Of a stretch of DNA of 64,000 nt, positions 1 through 10,510 are shown piece by piece. The translations under genes and the position numbers were made by a program. Source of the DNA: Gigantopelta aegis (Eukaryota > Mollusca > Gastropoda > Neomphalida > Peltospiridae); the NCBI RefSeq assembly GCF_016097555.1, contig NC_054699.1:8640789-8704788 (forward strand), read 5' to 3'. Numbering within the stretch: the first letter of the stretch is position 1; every line of letters begins with the position of its first letter. The notes under the pieces were generated by a model. That model did no database searches and had not been told where the DNA came from. It saw only the letters and a program-made list of their open reading frames with translations.

Positions 1-20
1 TAAACACAATATTACATTCG

Positions 21-138
21 TGTCCATGACAGACGATGTTTACGATACTTTTGCCCAAATGATCATATTTCCTTTGCTCTCGCTCGGGAAATATGATAAT
101 GTAAGGAGTCCTGTCATAAACATCGCCTGTCATGGACA
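21..138. repeat. Fold-back palindrome (MITE-like)
   Basis: The ends are inverted copies of each other: the left arm begins TGTCCATGACAGACGATG and the right arm, reverse-complemented, begins TGTCCATGACAGGCGATG. The inner parts also pair (ATCATATTTCC with GGAAATATGAT). There is no coding content. A non-autonomous fold-back element is the simplest reading; no target-site duplication is evident. Confidence 0.6.
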
Positions 139-359
139 TTCATATAATATCCTCCTTTTTAACATGATTTGTTGGACTACTCGATATACTAACACATATT
201 TTTTGTTATTTTCTGTTATTATTGGAGTTTACTTGTGTGTAGCTGTATTTGAACCTCATATTGAATTATTTCGAGGAATTCGCTTGGACTAATGTCTGAC
301 AAGAACCACGTTGAAGAGGTAGGCCTAACAGTTTATAACTTGTTTATATTTTCAATCAC

Positions 360-815
360 GTTTTTAATAATTACATAAAATAATGTGTGAAAGCGAAAGT
401 CTTATTTTCATGGGTCTTTTAATGATTGCATAAACTAATGTTAATATCTCAAAGCGAAAGTCTTATTTTAATGGGTCTTTTAATGATTGCATAAACTAAT
501 GTTAATATCTCAAAGCGAAAGTCTTATTTTCGTGTTATTTTTAATAATTACATAAACAAATGTTAATAAGTGAAAGCAAAAGTCTTATTTTCGTGTTTGT
601 TTTGTTTGTGTTTGTGGGGTTTTTTTTTTTAATAACTACATAAAATTATGTTAATAAATGAAAGCAAAAGTCTTATTTTCGTTGTTTTTTAACAATTACA
701 TAAACTAATGTTAATGAGTGAAAGTGAAAGTGAAAGTCTTATTTTCGTGATTTTTTAAAAATAATTACATAAAATAATCTTAGTAAGTGAAAGCAAAAGT
801 TATTTTCGTGGGTTT
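360..815. repeat. AT-rich tandem repeat, about 61-bp unit
   Basis: The string AAAGTCTTATTTT recurs with 61-bp spacing at about 397, 458, 519 and 580, then less regularly to about 800. Each unit also carries a version of 'ttacataaactaatgttaat'. The later units are diverged and unevenly spaced. No reading frame persists. Confidence 0.8.
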
Positions 816-1014
816 TTCCCAAAGGTGGCGCTGGTTTACGGCTCTGAATACTGTTTAAAATTATACTAAAAAATCGATTATCATTTCGATGTCGTCTTCA
901 TTATCAAATTATTGCTCCAAAAGGTATGTGTTAGATAAAAAAATGTCTTACTTCAGATGGCGATACAATTATTTTTGATCAACATACCTAGCTAGACGAC
1001 CAGTCACGAATCGA

Positions 1015-1685
1015 CAGCTTTTAAACACCAGCGGACTGACACGCGACTGTCTGTGACACTCGGCATCTTGCTAGACAAAGACAATACCAGTTTCCACGTC
1101 ATTGACAACAACACCTGCGGACTGACACACGACTGTCTGTGACACTCGGCGTGTTGCTAGACAACGACAACACCAGTATCCACGTCATCGACATCAACAC
1201 CAGCGGACTGACAGGCGACTGTCTGTGACACTCGGCTTGTTGCTAGACAACGACAACACCAGTACCCATGTCATCGACATCAACACCAGCGGGCTGACAC
1301 ACGACTGTCTGTGACACTCGGCTTGTTGCTAGACAACGACAACACCAGTGTCCACGTCATCGACATCAACAGCAGCGGACTGACACACGACTGTCTGTGA
1401 CACTCGGCATGTTGCTAGACAACGACAACACCAGTACCCACGTCATCGACATCAACACCGGTGGACTGACACGCGAAAGACTGTGAAACCCGGCTTGTTG
1501 TTGGACAACGACAACACAAGTATTCACGTCTTCGACATCATCACCAGCGGACTGACAAGCGACTTTCTGTGACACTGGGCTTGTTGCTGGACAACGATAA
1601 CACCAGTATCCACGTCATTGACATCAACACCTGCGGACTGACACATGACTGTATGTGACACTTGGCCTGTTACTACCAGTCTCTA
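1015..1685 (+). repeat. 86-bp minisatellite matching a TRIM SPRY-like exon
   Basis: About eight head-to-tail units; the string gacactcggc lies at 1141, 1227 and 1313, an exact 86-bp period. Read on the plus strand, a unit translates as LSVTLGLLLDNDN followed by TSIHVIDINTSGLT. This aligns codon by codon with LSLKVGLLLDSNN and ASLHVIDVSTSRLI in the SPRY-like exon at 8001-8653 (minus strand). The period is not a multiple of three, so consecutive units change frame and the array cannot encode a repeat protein. Several units are diverged and the last one is partial. I infer that a segment of exon was captured and amplified. Confidence 0.8.
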
Positions 1686-1689
1686 CGTG

Positions 1690-2403
1690 ATCAAACTAAC
1701 ACACACGAGCTCAAACATGCACGTGTCACAGCCTCTTGATGTCGGTGTTTGATGTTCTCCACCCTCAAGTTTTCCATATGAGAGTTCCAACTAAAGTGTG
1801 CACTGTTGATGTTACTATTCCTATCACTATCGATTACTATTATTATTACTATGAAATGTTTTATTTTTGTGGGATTATTTGTTCGTTGTTTTGCTAAATT
1901 AGACATTTCGTTGGGTACTAAAATTAGAGGATCGAAACAACATCGTCAAAAATGTTTTATCCTTAAATTCGTTGAAAGTATTAGTCCAAGAATTACACGA
2001 AATTAGATTACCGCGACGAAAAGTGATTTCATGGTACTATTACTATGTGTTATTATTAACGTCAATCCTTAGACGAGCTATGTCTCCCACCAAACCCAAT
2101 AGTTATGAACAGTGGTCCATGTTTTTCAAGTTATCTTAGCACTACCATATATGGTAAAAGCGTCGTAGATCGCGACATGCGTCATCATAACGTCATAGCT
2201 TACGAAGGTTTTACAATAACGTAACGCTAAAGCAGCTTTAAAAACCTGTAGCCCGTTTAACAATTGGTATGTACTGTTGTGTCATGCTGTATTGCCAATT
2301 GGTTCCGTACTTATATAGTTCCTCATTTTGTTCTCATTTTGTTTTCTATTTTGTGTTGTAAGCTTTTTAGTTTTTATGTACTGTAAGGCATACGGAAATA
2401 ATG
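1690..2403. other. No gene recognised
   Basis: AT-rich non-coding sequence. A 66-codon open frame at 1806-2006 has no recognisable domain or splice context. Nothing else stands out. Confidence 0.5.
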
Positions 2404-2717
2404 TTTGTTTGTTTTCTTTAACGATACCACTGGAGCACATTGATTAATTAATGATCGGCTATTGGATGTCAAACATTTGGTAATTCTGATTCGTAGTCAT
2501 CAGAGGAAACCCGCTACACGTTTCTAATACAGCAAGGGATCTTTTATATTCACTTTCCCACAGACAGGAAAACACATACCACGGCTTTTGTCCAGATGTG
2601 GTTCACTGGTTGGAACGAGAAAACAAAAATCAGCTGAATGGATCCACCAAGGTGGTTCGATCCTATGACGCAAGCACCTTAATCGAACACTCAACTGATT
2701 GAGCTAAATCCCGCCCC
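2404..2717 (-). mobile_element. tRNA-derived SINE (Lys/Met-like head type)
   Basis: Minus-strand copy. The tail starts with 'tttaacgataccactggagcacattg' type sequence on the plus strand and the tRNA-like head ends at about 2717. The head, read on the minus strand, has a box A like TTAGCTCAATCAGTTGAG and a box B around GGATCGAACCACC. This head (type 4 here) differs from the common 'GTAGCCCAGTGGTAAAGCG' head. Related copies lie at 25608-25888 and 35196-35848. Confidence 0.85.
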
Positions 2718-3094
2718 GCATACGGAAATAAAGTACACTGACTTTAAATATTTCCTAAACTTTATACCAGTCGTAAACGGGGACCCATGTTCTTCCTCAT
2801 AGCAAAGGGCACTACTAAACAACGAGATTAATATGTGTTCAACGTTTCGTGAAGTTATCTTGAACAGTTTTAGTGTGGGGGTAACTATTTAGTGTTTCCT
2901 CTATAGGAGGACAGCCATTCCCGGGAAACCCTTTACTGGACATTTCATCCTTCTTACACCGCCACAAAGAGGACTGCCACTCTCAGACTAGTTTACTAAA
3001 TCAAAATCAAAACTAACACTGGACAGAGCTCATTGGAATAAGTATGGCTGTGATGACATGCACTCATGAATCACTGTCATAACAGTGGTGATAT
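2718..3094. other. No gene recognised
   Basis: Unique-looking non-coding sequence between a SINE and a minisatellite. Confidence 0.5.
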
Positions 3095-3775
3095 CAGATG
3101 TTCGCGTGTACCTGTCTACAACATACTATCAGATGTTCTTTAAAAACACGCACATCCTGGTTCTCTGACGTGTACCTGTCTACAACATACTGCTAGATGT
3201 TCTTTAAAACACGCACATCCTGGTTCTCTGACGTGTACCTGTCTACAACATACTGTCGGGTGTTCTTTAAAAACACGCACATCCTGGTTCTCTGACGTGT
3301 ACCTGTCTACAACATACTGTCGGGTGTTCTTTAAAACACGCACATCCTGGTTCTCTGACGTGTACCTGTCTACAACATACTGTCGGGTGTTCTTTAAAAA
3401 CACGCACATCCTGGATCTCTGACGTGTACCTGTCTACAACATACTGTCAGATGTTCTTTAAAACCACGCACATCCTGGTTCTCTGGCGTCATTGGTAATA
3501 TCAGATGTTCGCGTGTACCTGTCTACAACATACTGTCGGGTGTTCTTTAAAAACACGCACATCCTGGCTCTCTGACGTGTACCTGTCTACAACATACTGC
3601 CAGATGTTCTTTAAAAACACGTACATCCTGGTTCTCTGACGTGTACCTGTCTACAACATACTGCCAGATGTTCTTTAAAAACACGTACATCCTGGTTCTC
3701 TGACGTGTACCTGTCTACAGCATACTGCCAGGTGTTCTTTAAAAACACGCACATCCTGGCTCTCTGGCGTCGTTG
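3095..3775. repeat. Minisatellite, about 63-64-bp unit
   Basis: Roughly ten units built on 'gacgtgtacctgtctacaac' and 'ttctttaaaaacacgcacatcc'. Variants differ at cagatg/cgggtg/caggtg and by one A in the A-run, so antisense open frames (for example 3140-3409) persist only by chance. One unit near 3486-3520 is interrupted by 'cattggtaatatcagatgttcgcg'. Confidence 0.9.
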
Positions 3776-4074
3776 GCTATTTTGTTTTATCACAATTAGG
3801 TATTATATGAAACAGCATCATATTTAGTGATCCGTCATATTACTAATGACATCTTTTAAACAATGTCCAATACATGACGAATGTCTGAATATTAAAAACA
3901 CTAACAAGTGGTCAACGAAAATACCTTTTATTAACAGGTAAACTTACAAACGTATCATCCGCTACTTCAATTAGTCCGCTAATTAGAAGTAATTTCGTTA
4001 TTGTAATTACAAAGCGAATTAATTAGTCACATCACTTAAAGTTAAATACGGTAACAATGAAACCAGATGATTAG

Positions 4075-4470
4075 ACATCTTGCCTATAGACATCATAACC
4101 AGAACACAGAATAATGAAACATAGCCTATAATTGTCATAGTAACACAACGTAATTAAACATTTAGCCTATCTACGGTAATCAAAACAGAAGATTAAACTT
4201 ATTAATTAAATATTATTTATATGGCCTATTATATATACTGTAATCAGATCACAATATAATGAAACATGTAGTCTATATACACAAGTCAATTCGCCTATAA
4301 ACTGTAATAAAAAAAAACCCAAACAAACATATTGCCTATATAATGTAATCAAAACACAAAGTAATTAAACATATAGCATGCATAGTGTAGTCAGAGCATA
4401 AGATAAATAAACACACAGCCTATATATACAATAATAAGAACACGAGATAATTAGACCATATGACATCATA
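4075..4470. repeat. Degenerate AT-rich tandem repeat, about 55 bp
   Basis: Repeated motifs 'agcctatata', 'gtaatcaaaacacaa' and 'taattaaacatat' recur about every 50-60 bases with much divergence. This is an old array. The 300 bases before it (3776-4074) hold nothing recognisable. Confidence 0.6.
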
Positions 4471-4724
4471 CTGTTTACAGTTACTCAATATAATTTCGTT
4501 AGATTTCTTTCTTCTTCTTTTTTCAGTCGGCAAAATTTTTATTTGTTGAAATAATTGATTTAAAGATAATCGTTTATTATTCAACTGTTTAACAGGGGTT
4601 TTTTTTATTCACCAGAGAGTCTATCACATGTGCAGATTAATTATCTGTGTTATTTAAAAGCTTTAAACGTACGATAGTCATTTAAAAATTAATATAAAAT
4701 ACAAACGGACACCCATATCACACA

Positions 4725-4805
4725 AGCCTGTGCGTCATTAAAGTCTGTGCGTCATAAAAGTATGTGCGTCATAAAAGTCTGAGCGGCATAAAACACTGCG
4801 CATTT
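4725..4805. repeat. Short tandem repeat, about 19 bp
   Basis: Four units of 'tctgtgcgtcataaaag' with small changes, immediately before a fold-back repeat. Confidence 0.75.
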
Positions 4806-4820
4806 TAATTACATTTAAAG

Positions 4821-4974
4821 ATTGTCTGTTATTTCGTTTACGCTCATCGGGGTATAAATAACAACAACAAAATCAGCAGCAAACTGTGTGAATCGGAAAA
4901 GACGTTCTCACATAAGTTTGCGGATGATTTTTGTTGTTCATACCCAGATGAACGTAAAAGAAATAACAGACAAT
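4821..4974. repeat. Fold-back palindrome (MITE-like)
   Basis: The outer ends are exact inverted copies, ATTGTCTGTTATTTC and GAAATAACAGACAAT. Pairing continues inward with small mismatches: CGTTTACGCTCATCGGGGTA against TACCCAGATGAACGTAAA, and AACAACAACAAAATCA against TGATTTTTGTTGTT. It is about 154 bp with no coding content. Confidence 0.75.
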
Positions 4975-5485
4975 ACTTATATAATTAAAGTTGAATCATA
5001 CAGACTAATAATAACACAAAAACGTCATACTTTATTTTGAATTATTTTTTTTATCCATAAACAATAACGCTCAATAAGACAACTTGCCCATATAAAATGA
5101 TGTCATCAGATATGACGTTCCATGACGACGTAATTTTTACATTGATTAAAAAATGAACAAACTCCCGTTGCTACGTCTGGACCAATGGGATGACGTTACG
5201 TTGTACAGAATGTAAAAGAAATTTTATTATTACGTCTTAAAACAAGTGTTGGGGGTATGTTTGTAAACAAACAACGTTAACTTATTTGACAAAACAATTG
5301 TCAAAACAATACATCTTGATTGTGAATATATGTATAAAACTGATAGATAACAATTTGATTGAAGAAAACTCACAGCCTCGATCAACGTGTTTTTGTATCA
5401 CCTGTCAACACTTGTCTGTGACCGCTGTAATGATAAACCTTGTATATCAACTTACATAAGTTTTCATAGAAGCTTCAGTACATAC
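4975..5485. other. No gene recognised
   Basis: AT-rich non-coding sequence. If the exon at 5486-5674 is real, this is the start of its downstream intron; I could not find a next exon. Confidence 0.4.
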
Positions 5486-5674
5486 CTTGTTGTAATTTAT
5501 TAATCCATAAATAAAATAAATGTTGGGGTTTTTGGTTAACGTAAACATCAAGGCATACTTTAAATTTCCCTCAGAGTGACACAGCACAACCAATATAGCT
5601 GCCCAGACTATACATCTTACAGCAAGGCCTATTTTTAGATATAGTCTTGTTTCATAATTATCATTGATTGCCAT
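5486..5674 (-). CDS. Possible first coding exon, small membrane protein
   Basis: On the minus strand an ATG at 5674 opens a 63-codon frame that ends exactly at a good splice donor (CAAG followed by GTATGT; GT at 5485-5484), in phase 0. The predicted segment starts MAINDNYETRLYLKIG. It has a hydrophobic stretch (CIVWAAILVVLC, about residues 21-32) and a second less hydrophobic one near the end (NIYFIYGLI). It looks like the N-terminus of a membrane protein, but I recognise no family and found no second exon. The evidence is the donor, the phase and the composition only; it may be a chance open frame. Confidence 0.3.
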
Positions 5675-5689
5675 ATATCAGTTGTGCTC

Positions 5690-6370
5690 ATTTACACAGT
5701 TAATAACAGACAACTTTTGTTGCATAATGATCATACATGCAGATATTGGCTTTTTTATGTTGTAATTTTGTGTTATCCAAATTTAAATTAACTCGAACAA
5801 ACTATAATAGAAAGTGTTTGTTGTCTAAAAAGTCTAAAAGTCGGATCCATTACTTGTTTGTTGTTTCTGTGAACAGTAGCAACACAAGTGGTTGTTTGTT
5901 TCCTACGCAAACTTATGTGTCGTCATGCAGGATAGTAAATACAGGGTGATGCCACTAAAAAGCGCCCATTACTTGACTTTGAACATATTATTTAATTTTG
6001 AACGTTCAGAGGTAACACGTTTATTGTTCCAATTGTATTGTGGCGCTGAAACAAATATGTTTACAAATGCTTAGGTGTGCAGACTTTGGTGCAGACTTAG
6101 TTGCCTGCAGTGAACACGTTAAAGCAGCTGACCTATGTTTTAAATGCACGTACCTCGTGTGTTTCTTGTTAAAAGTGGTTTGACTTACAACTACTGTGTT
6201 GTCCGGAGGCGCTCAAAGGCAGAAAATAATAATAATAATAATAAGCTGGTAGAAGTCAGAACCTGTGCCCACGAATGCCGAGTCAACATTTCTGGTATTT
6301 TGCACTAAACATAAGACATGTATATGATACAACACAAACATTGGCGGGGGTGTCCGGGATCAGTTATCGC
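5690..6370. other. No gene recognised
   Basis: Open frames of 60-70 codons on the plus strand (5737-6074) have no start context, domain or splice sites I can support. A short (AAT)n run sits at about 6227-6243. Confidence 0.5.
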
Positions 6371-6670
6371 TCTAGTAACACCGCCACTAGAGCACATTGG
6401 TTTACTAATCATCAGCTAGTGGATGTTAAACATTTGGTAATTTTAGACGCATAGTCTTAGAGGAAACCCGCTATATTTCCCCATTAGCAGTAAGAGATCT
6501 TTTATATGCACTTTCCTATAGACAAGACAGCACATACCACTACATTTGATATTCCAGTCGTGGGGCACTGGATAGAACGGTGACCAAATGCAAACAGGTG
6601 CAACAAGGGGATTCGATCCTTCGACCCAAGCACCTCGAGCGAGCGCTCTACCCATTGCGCTAGATCCCCC
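6371..6670 (-). mobile_element. tRNA-derived SINE
   Basis: Minus-strand copy from the tail ('gtaacaccgccactagagc') to the head ('ctctacccattgcgctagatcc'). The head box A reads CTAGCGCAATGGGTAGAGCG and box B is near GGATCGAATCC. Confidence 0.85.
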
Positions 6671-6677
6671 AGTGACT

Positions 6678-6988
6678 ATTAAAACGTTAGTTTTGTTTAA
6701 CGACACCACAAGAGCACATTGATTTATTCATCATCTGCTACTGGATGTCAATCATTTAATGATTCCGACATACAGTCTTAGAAAAGAAACCCACACACTA
6801 CACTTTTCCATTAACAGCTAGGGTTCTTTTCTATGTACTTCCCCGTAGACAAGACAACACATACCACGACCCTTGATATGCCGGTCGTGGGGCACATGGT
6901 TAGGGCGGGGGTGGGGAATTAATTCCACTCAGGGGATTCGATCCTTTGAACAAGCACTTGGGCGAGTGCTCTATTTAGTGACTGTTAA
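6678..6988 (-). mobile_element. tRNA-derived SINE, diverged head
   Basis: Minus-strand copy with a good tail ('gttttgtttaacgacaccac') and a degraded head ('gggcgagtgctctattta'). It marks the left edge of duplicated block A. The equivalent SINE in blocks B and C is truncated by a 21-bp minisatellite. Confidence 0.8.
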
Positions 6989-7055
6989 AAAGTTTGTATT
7001 GTTTAACAACACCACTAGAGCACATTTGATTTGTTAATCATCGACTACTGGATGG
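6988..7055 (-). mobile_element. SINE tail fragment
   Basis: About 68 bases of minus-strand SINE tail ('gtttaacaacaccactagag') with no head, directly before a plus-strand SINE. Confidence 0.7.
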
Positions 7056-7085
7056 GTGTTGTTGAACTGGGTTGGGTGGGGGGGT

Positions 7086-7370
7086 GAGGGTGTAGCTCAG
7101 TGGTAAAGCGCTCCCCTGATGCGCGGTCGGTGGGCCCATTTGGCTATTTCTCGTTCCAGCCAGTGAACCACGACTGGTGTATGAACGGCCGTGCTACGTG
7201 TATGTGCTATGCTATCTGTGAGATCCCTTGCTACTCACTGAAGAATATAGCGAATTTCCTCTCTAAGATTATATGTCAAAATTTACTAAATATTTGACAC
7301 CCTATGGTTAATCATTAATAAATCAATATTCTCTACTGGTATCGTTAAACACACAAACTTTAATTTTACT
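7086..7370 (+). mobile_element. tRNA-derived SINE, nearly full length
   Basis: Plus-strand copy. Box A is TGTAGCTCAGTGGTAAAGCG; the box B region is shortened because the head runs straight from 'gcgcggtcggtg' into 'ggcccatttggc'. The tail is of the 'gtatcgttaaacacacaaac' type. Copies of the same insertion lie at 44060-44312 and 49938-50215, so it predates the duplication. Confidence 0.85.
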
Positions 7371-7502
7371 TTCTGACTGGCCCTAATGGATGTTTGTAAA
7401 CTCGAACTGAAGTTTATCTACACAGAGTGAATTGTCCAGGTTATAATGTAAACACTTGTTTTCTTTCTTCCATCTTGTTTATTTAGTATTTAGAATTAGC
7501 TT

Positions 7503-7829
7503 TTCTCTTTCTTGTCGAGGGCGGAACGTAGCCCAGAGGTACAGTGCTCGCTAGATGCGCGGTCGGTGTGGGTTCGATCCCCGTCAGTGGGCCCATTGGG
7601 CTATTTCTCGCTCCAGCAAGTGCACTGATATATCAAAAACCATGGTATGTACTACCCTGTCTGTGGGTTGGTGCATATAAAAGATCATTTGCTGTTAATC
7701 GAAAAGAGTAGCACATCAAGTGGCGACAGCGGGTTTCCTAGATCTCAATATCTGTGTGGTCCTTAACCATATGTCAGACGCCATATAACCATAAATAAAA
7801 CATTTTTTTCTTTCTTTCTCTTTCTTGTC
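7503..7829 (+). mobile_element. tRNA-derived SINE with 14-bp target duplication
   Basis: The SINE body is about 7517-7815. It is flanked by perfect direct repeats TTCTCTTTCTTGTC at 7503-7516 and 7816-7829. The head has box A GTAGCCCAGAGGTACAGTG and box B GGTTCGATCCC; the tail is the 'gacgccatataaccataaataaaa' type (type 2 here). Copy B has the unoccupied site (about 44450-44470, 'tctctatcttgtcagtcaac'), so this insertion came after the A/B split. Confidence 0.92.
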
Positions 7830-8000
7830 AGTCAATATAAACAAATCCAAAACGCCTATATTAAATGTATTTGTTTGTGTGTATTAAATTTAATTTAAAC
7901 AGACTGTTTAATTCTGACAATATATAGTCCGTTTGCGTGGTGTCGTTAAACAAACAAATATGACAATGTAAAACTGGAAGACTGATTACAGGGGAGATAA

Positions 8001-8653
8001 CTACGGCTGGACTAAAGTCGACAGCACATTCAACAACTCGGTATTTACTGTGAGGTCTCTACCAGACGATATTTTCATTCTGATATCGTACCACGTCGCA
8101 GGCCACATATCGAACACTGGTGTCAGCGGGCGTGACACGTCGATGTCTGACATGGTGTGTATCAGTCTGCTGGTGCTGACGTCGATGACGTGGAGACTGG
8201 CGTTGTTGCTATCTAACAACAAACCAACTTTCAGAGACAGTTGTGTGTCAGGTTCAGAGCTAGTCACAGGAACGTGAGGCAGGTCAACTCCACGTGAGAA
8301 GACACACAGACACAGACTGTCATGATCTTTACAGTGCACCACACCAACACCCCAGGCGTGTACGTTATAGTAAATCATGCATGTATCATCACAGTACTGT
8401 TCATGACAAAGAGCAAAGTATGTTACAGAATATCCTGGTTCCGCTGATTCGTTCACTTTACAGCGGACTTCCGTCTCCCAGAACGCGCATCTCGACACTG
8501 AGATTGGCGTCCTGGCTGTAGCTCCCCAAAGTTCCTTCAGTGTGGACGTCTCGTCATGACGAGAGTCACGTGATGCTGTGTTGACTAACTTACCTGATTC
8601 CGTGATGTGACATTTCTTCCTGTTGATTTTACCTCCAAACTCGACAGCCGGGA
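8001..8653 (-). CDS. SPRY-like terminal exon of a TRIM-family protein (copy A)
   Basis: On the minus strand an acceptor-like 'tttcacacag' ends at 8654 and opens a frame, starting with two bases of a split codon, that runs 216 codons to a TAG at 8003-8001. The protein begins PAVEFGGKINRKKCHI. It later shows AFWETEV, then WGVGVVHCKD, then LSLKVGLLLDSNN, then LIHTMSDIDVSRPLTPVFDM. This is the strand order of a B30.2/SPRY domain: W-E-EV near the start, WGVGV, VGLLLD, and PLTPVF near the end. There are no stops or frameshifts. In TRIM proteins the C-terminal B30.2/SPRY domain usually binds the target, while the RING acts as the ubiquitin ligase. The identity of the domain is by eye, so SPRY-like is as far as I go. 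Copies lie at 45118-45767 and 50962-51614. Confidence 0.65.
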
Positions 8654-9006
8654 CTGTGTGAAAGAGAGTTTACGTGTCTATTACATTATAACGTACACAC
8701 ACGTAATAATATCTTATTATCCACAATATACTGTAAAGGTCACTTGTTAGTTTGTCAGTTTATTATAATGTGCTTTTTATAAACGACACCTTCTTATATA
8801 AAGTAATAATAATAATAATTTTAGTGTTATATTGGTAGTGGCACGTGTCTGTCAATACACTGTATTAAACACTGTCAATGTACAACTATGTTCACTGTTA
8901 TTAGTGGACAGGAATACTACACTACACAGTAGGACGAATTTAAAACTAACTTAGGGGCCGTTCATAGTTTTCAACATTTTCATAAGTGTACAAAGAGTAC
9001 GCTTTT

Positions 9007-9042
<36 letters not shown>

Positions 9043-9167
9043 GTTAAAGTGTACATCCTCAAAATGAAAAATGTTGATCGACATTTTTCACCTACAAAAG
9101 AAGTGTATGCTGGCCCGTGGGGGGGGGGGAGAGGTCGTCCGAACCCCCGAAACCCCCCCCCCCCAGC
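8654..9167. other. Flanking intron-like sequence of block A
   Basis: Non-coding sequence conserved in blocks B and C. It contains (TAA)n at about 8804-8820 and (CA)n at 9009-9041; the CA tract differs in length between the three copies. Long G and C runs follow at 9119-9170. Confidence 0.6.
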
Positions 9168-9262
9168 CTACGTCCCTGCACTGGCTGGAACGAGAAATAG
9201 CCCATCGATAGTTTAAGGCAAGCGCTTTACCACTGAGATACGCTCTCCTCCACTGAGGGCTG
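9168..9262 (-). mobile_element. SINE head remnant
   Basis: Minus-strand fragment holding 'ctggctggaacgagaaatag' and 'aagcgctttaccactgagat', that is, the box A end of a SINE with the middle deleted. Also present at 46274-46365 and 52121-52215. Confidence 0.7.
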
Positions 9263-9415
9263 TGACCCCACCCCCACCCCCATGAATTGTGACCCCCTCC
9301 ATTCCAGATATCTCTCCTGCGGGACTGTTCAGGTGCACTTGAAATTTGTACTAAATATTCTTCAATCATCTACATGAATAGATCTGAAATTTGAGCACCT
9401 CTGAATTCCAAATAG

Positions 9416-9615
9416 NNNNNNNNNNNNNNNNNNNNNNNNNNNNNNNNNNNNNNNNNNNNNNNNNNNNNNNNNNNNNNNNNNNNNNNNNNNNNNNNNNNNN
9501 NNNNNNNNNNNNNNNNNNNNNNNNNNNNNNNNNNNNNNNNNNNNNNNNNNNNNNNNNNNNNNNNNNNNNNNNNNNNNNNNNNNNNNNNNNNNNNNNNNNN
9601 NNNNNNNNNNNNNNN
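9416..9615. other. Assembly gap of exactly 200 N
   Basis: A run of N from 9416 to 9615. Left of it is the edge of duplicated block A; right of it is an unrelated LINE ORF1. The round length suggests a fixed-size scaffold gap rather than a measured one. Confidence 0.99.
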
Positions 9616-10303
9616 TCGAACTGGAAGGACGCGTTTTTGATCTGGAAAACGATAATAAGTTTCTTAAAAATAAACTGGAATTTTCAAAACAGCAGCAACA
9701 GTTTGAAGAAAGATTAGAGCAGACGCTGTACGCGGTTACACTCAGTAACAACAGAATCAATGACCTGGAACAATGGACGCGCAACTCAAGCATACGGGTG
9801 TTTGGGATCAACGATACTGACAAAGCTGAATCACATTTGCAAAGTGAACAAAAAGTTGTAGATTTGGTTAAAAATAAACTGGGTTTAGACATAAAGAATA
9901 CAGTTGACATTGCGCACAGAGTTGGAAAGTTCAGTGACGGGAAATATAGAGGAATTATTGTTAAATTCCATTCTCGAAAACCGAAATTAGAAGTAATGCA
10001 AAATAGAAAGAAACTCAAAGGTACAGGAACTTCAATTGCGGAGGATCTGACAGCACTGAACTATCAACGTCTCTGGAAAACGAAACAAAGTCCACGTGTT
10101 CAAACTGCTTGGTCGGCTGGGGCGAACACGACGCAAAACTGCAGAATGAGAGAGTTATAAAAGTTGACTATAACACAGACTTAAACGCTTCACCAGGACA
10201 CGTCACACATGTTTCAAAGGCAGTTCATTCGGCACATAGACTTCTGCTATACTCTGAAAACAACTCTACTGACGTTACCTCCAACATAGCTAATACTTAA
10301 AAT
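9616..10303 (+). pseudogene. LINE ORF1-like protein, 5' end lost in gap, one frameshift
   Basis: From 9618 an open frame reads ELEGRVFDLENDNKFLKNK, a charged coiled coil. It continues NDLEQWTRNSSIRVFGI and then an RRM-like region (VDIAHRVGKFSDGKYRG, IIVKFHSRKPKLEVM, IAEDLTALNYQRLW). Coiled coil then RRM is the layout of L1/Tx1-type ORF1 RNA-binding chaperones. The frame is lost between about 10080 and 10110. It resumes in the next frame as AKLQNERVIKVDYNTDLN and stops near 10300. The N-terminus lies in or beyond the N-gap. It may or may not belong to the ORF2 at 13.7 kb, because a Tc1 element and 1.6 kb of other sequence lie between them. It is not a host gene. Confidence 0.8.
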
Positions 10304-10510
10304 ATGGTTTTATTGACTGAACTTTATTACCAATAGACCTGCATATGTAGTGTACATAATTCTATACATACACACCAGTAGATCAAAATTTCGTTTAAAA
10401 CATAACATATAGGCAGCATTAATATAATCCTACAGTGGTATTACTCATAGGGCACTGATAGTACTTCCACCGTCTTTTTAAAAAAAAAAATTTTTTTTTT
10501 TATATATATA
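10301..10510. other. No gene recognised
   Basis: AT-rich spacer ending in A-run, T-run and (TA)n at about 10480-10510, into which the Tc1 element is inserted. Confidence 0.6.

Larger units (their letters stand above)
6690..9415. repeat. Segmental duplication, copy A
   Basis: This block matches 43829-46525 (copy B) and 49710-52376 (copy C). From the SINE at 7086 onward, copy A is far closer to C than to B; the two SPRY-like exons of A and C read identically. The match is broken on the right by the N-gap, exactly where B and C continue with 'tttttaagaaatgg'. Confidence 0.9.

Noticed and set aside
3095..3775. Regular repeats that could suggest a CRISPR array
   Set aside because: Head-to-tail minisatellite with no unique spacers, in a eukaryotic window with no cas genes.
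7086..7160. tRNA gene suggested by good box A
   Set aside because: It is a SINE head; the box B region is shortened and the sequence continues into SINE body and tail. The same holds for all other tRNA-like matches in the window.
8050..8521. Plus-strand frames opposite the SPRY-like exon (also at 51011-51482 and 45408-45635)
   Set aside because: Shadows of the minus-strand exon; no start context or domain.
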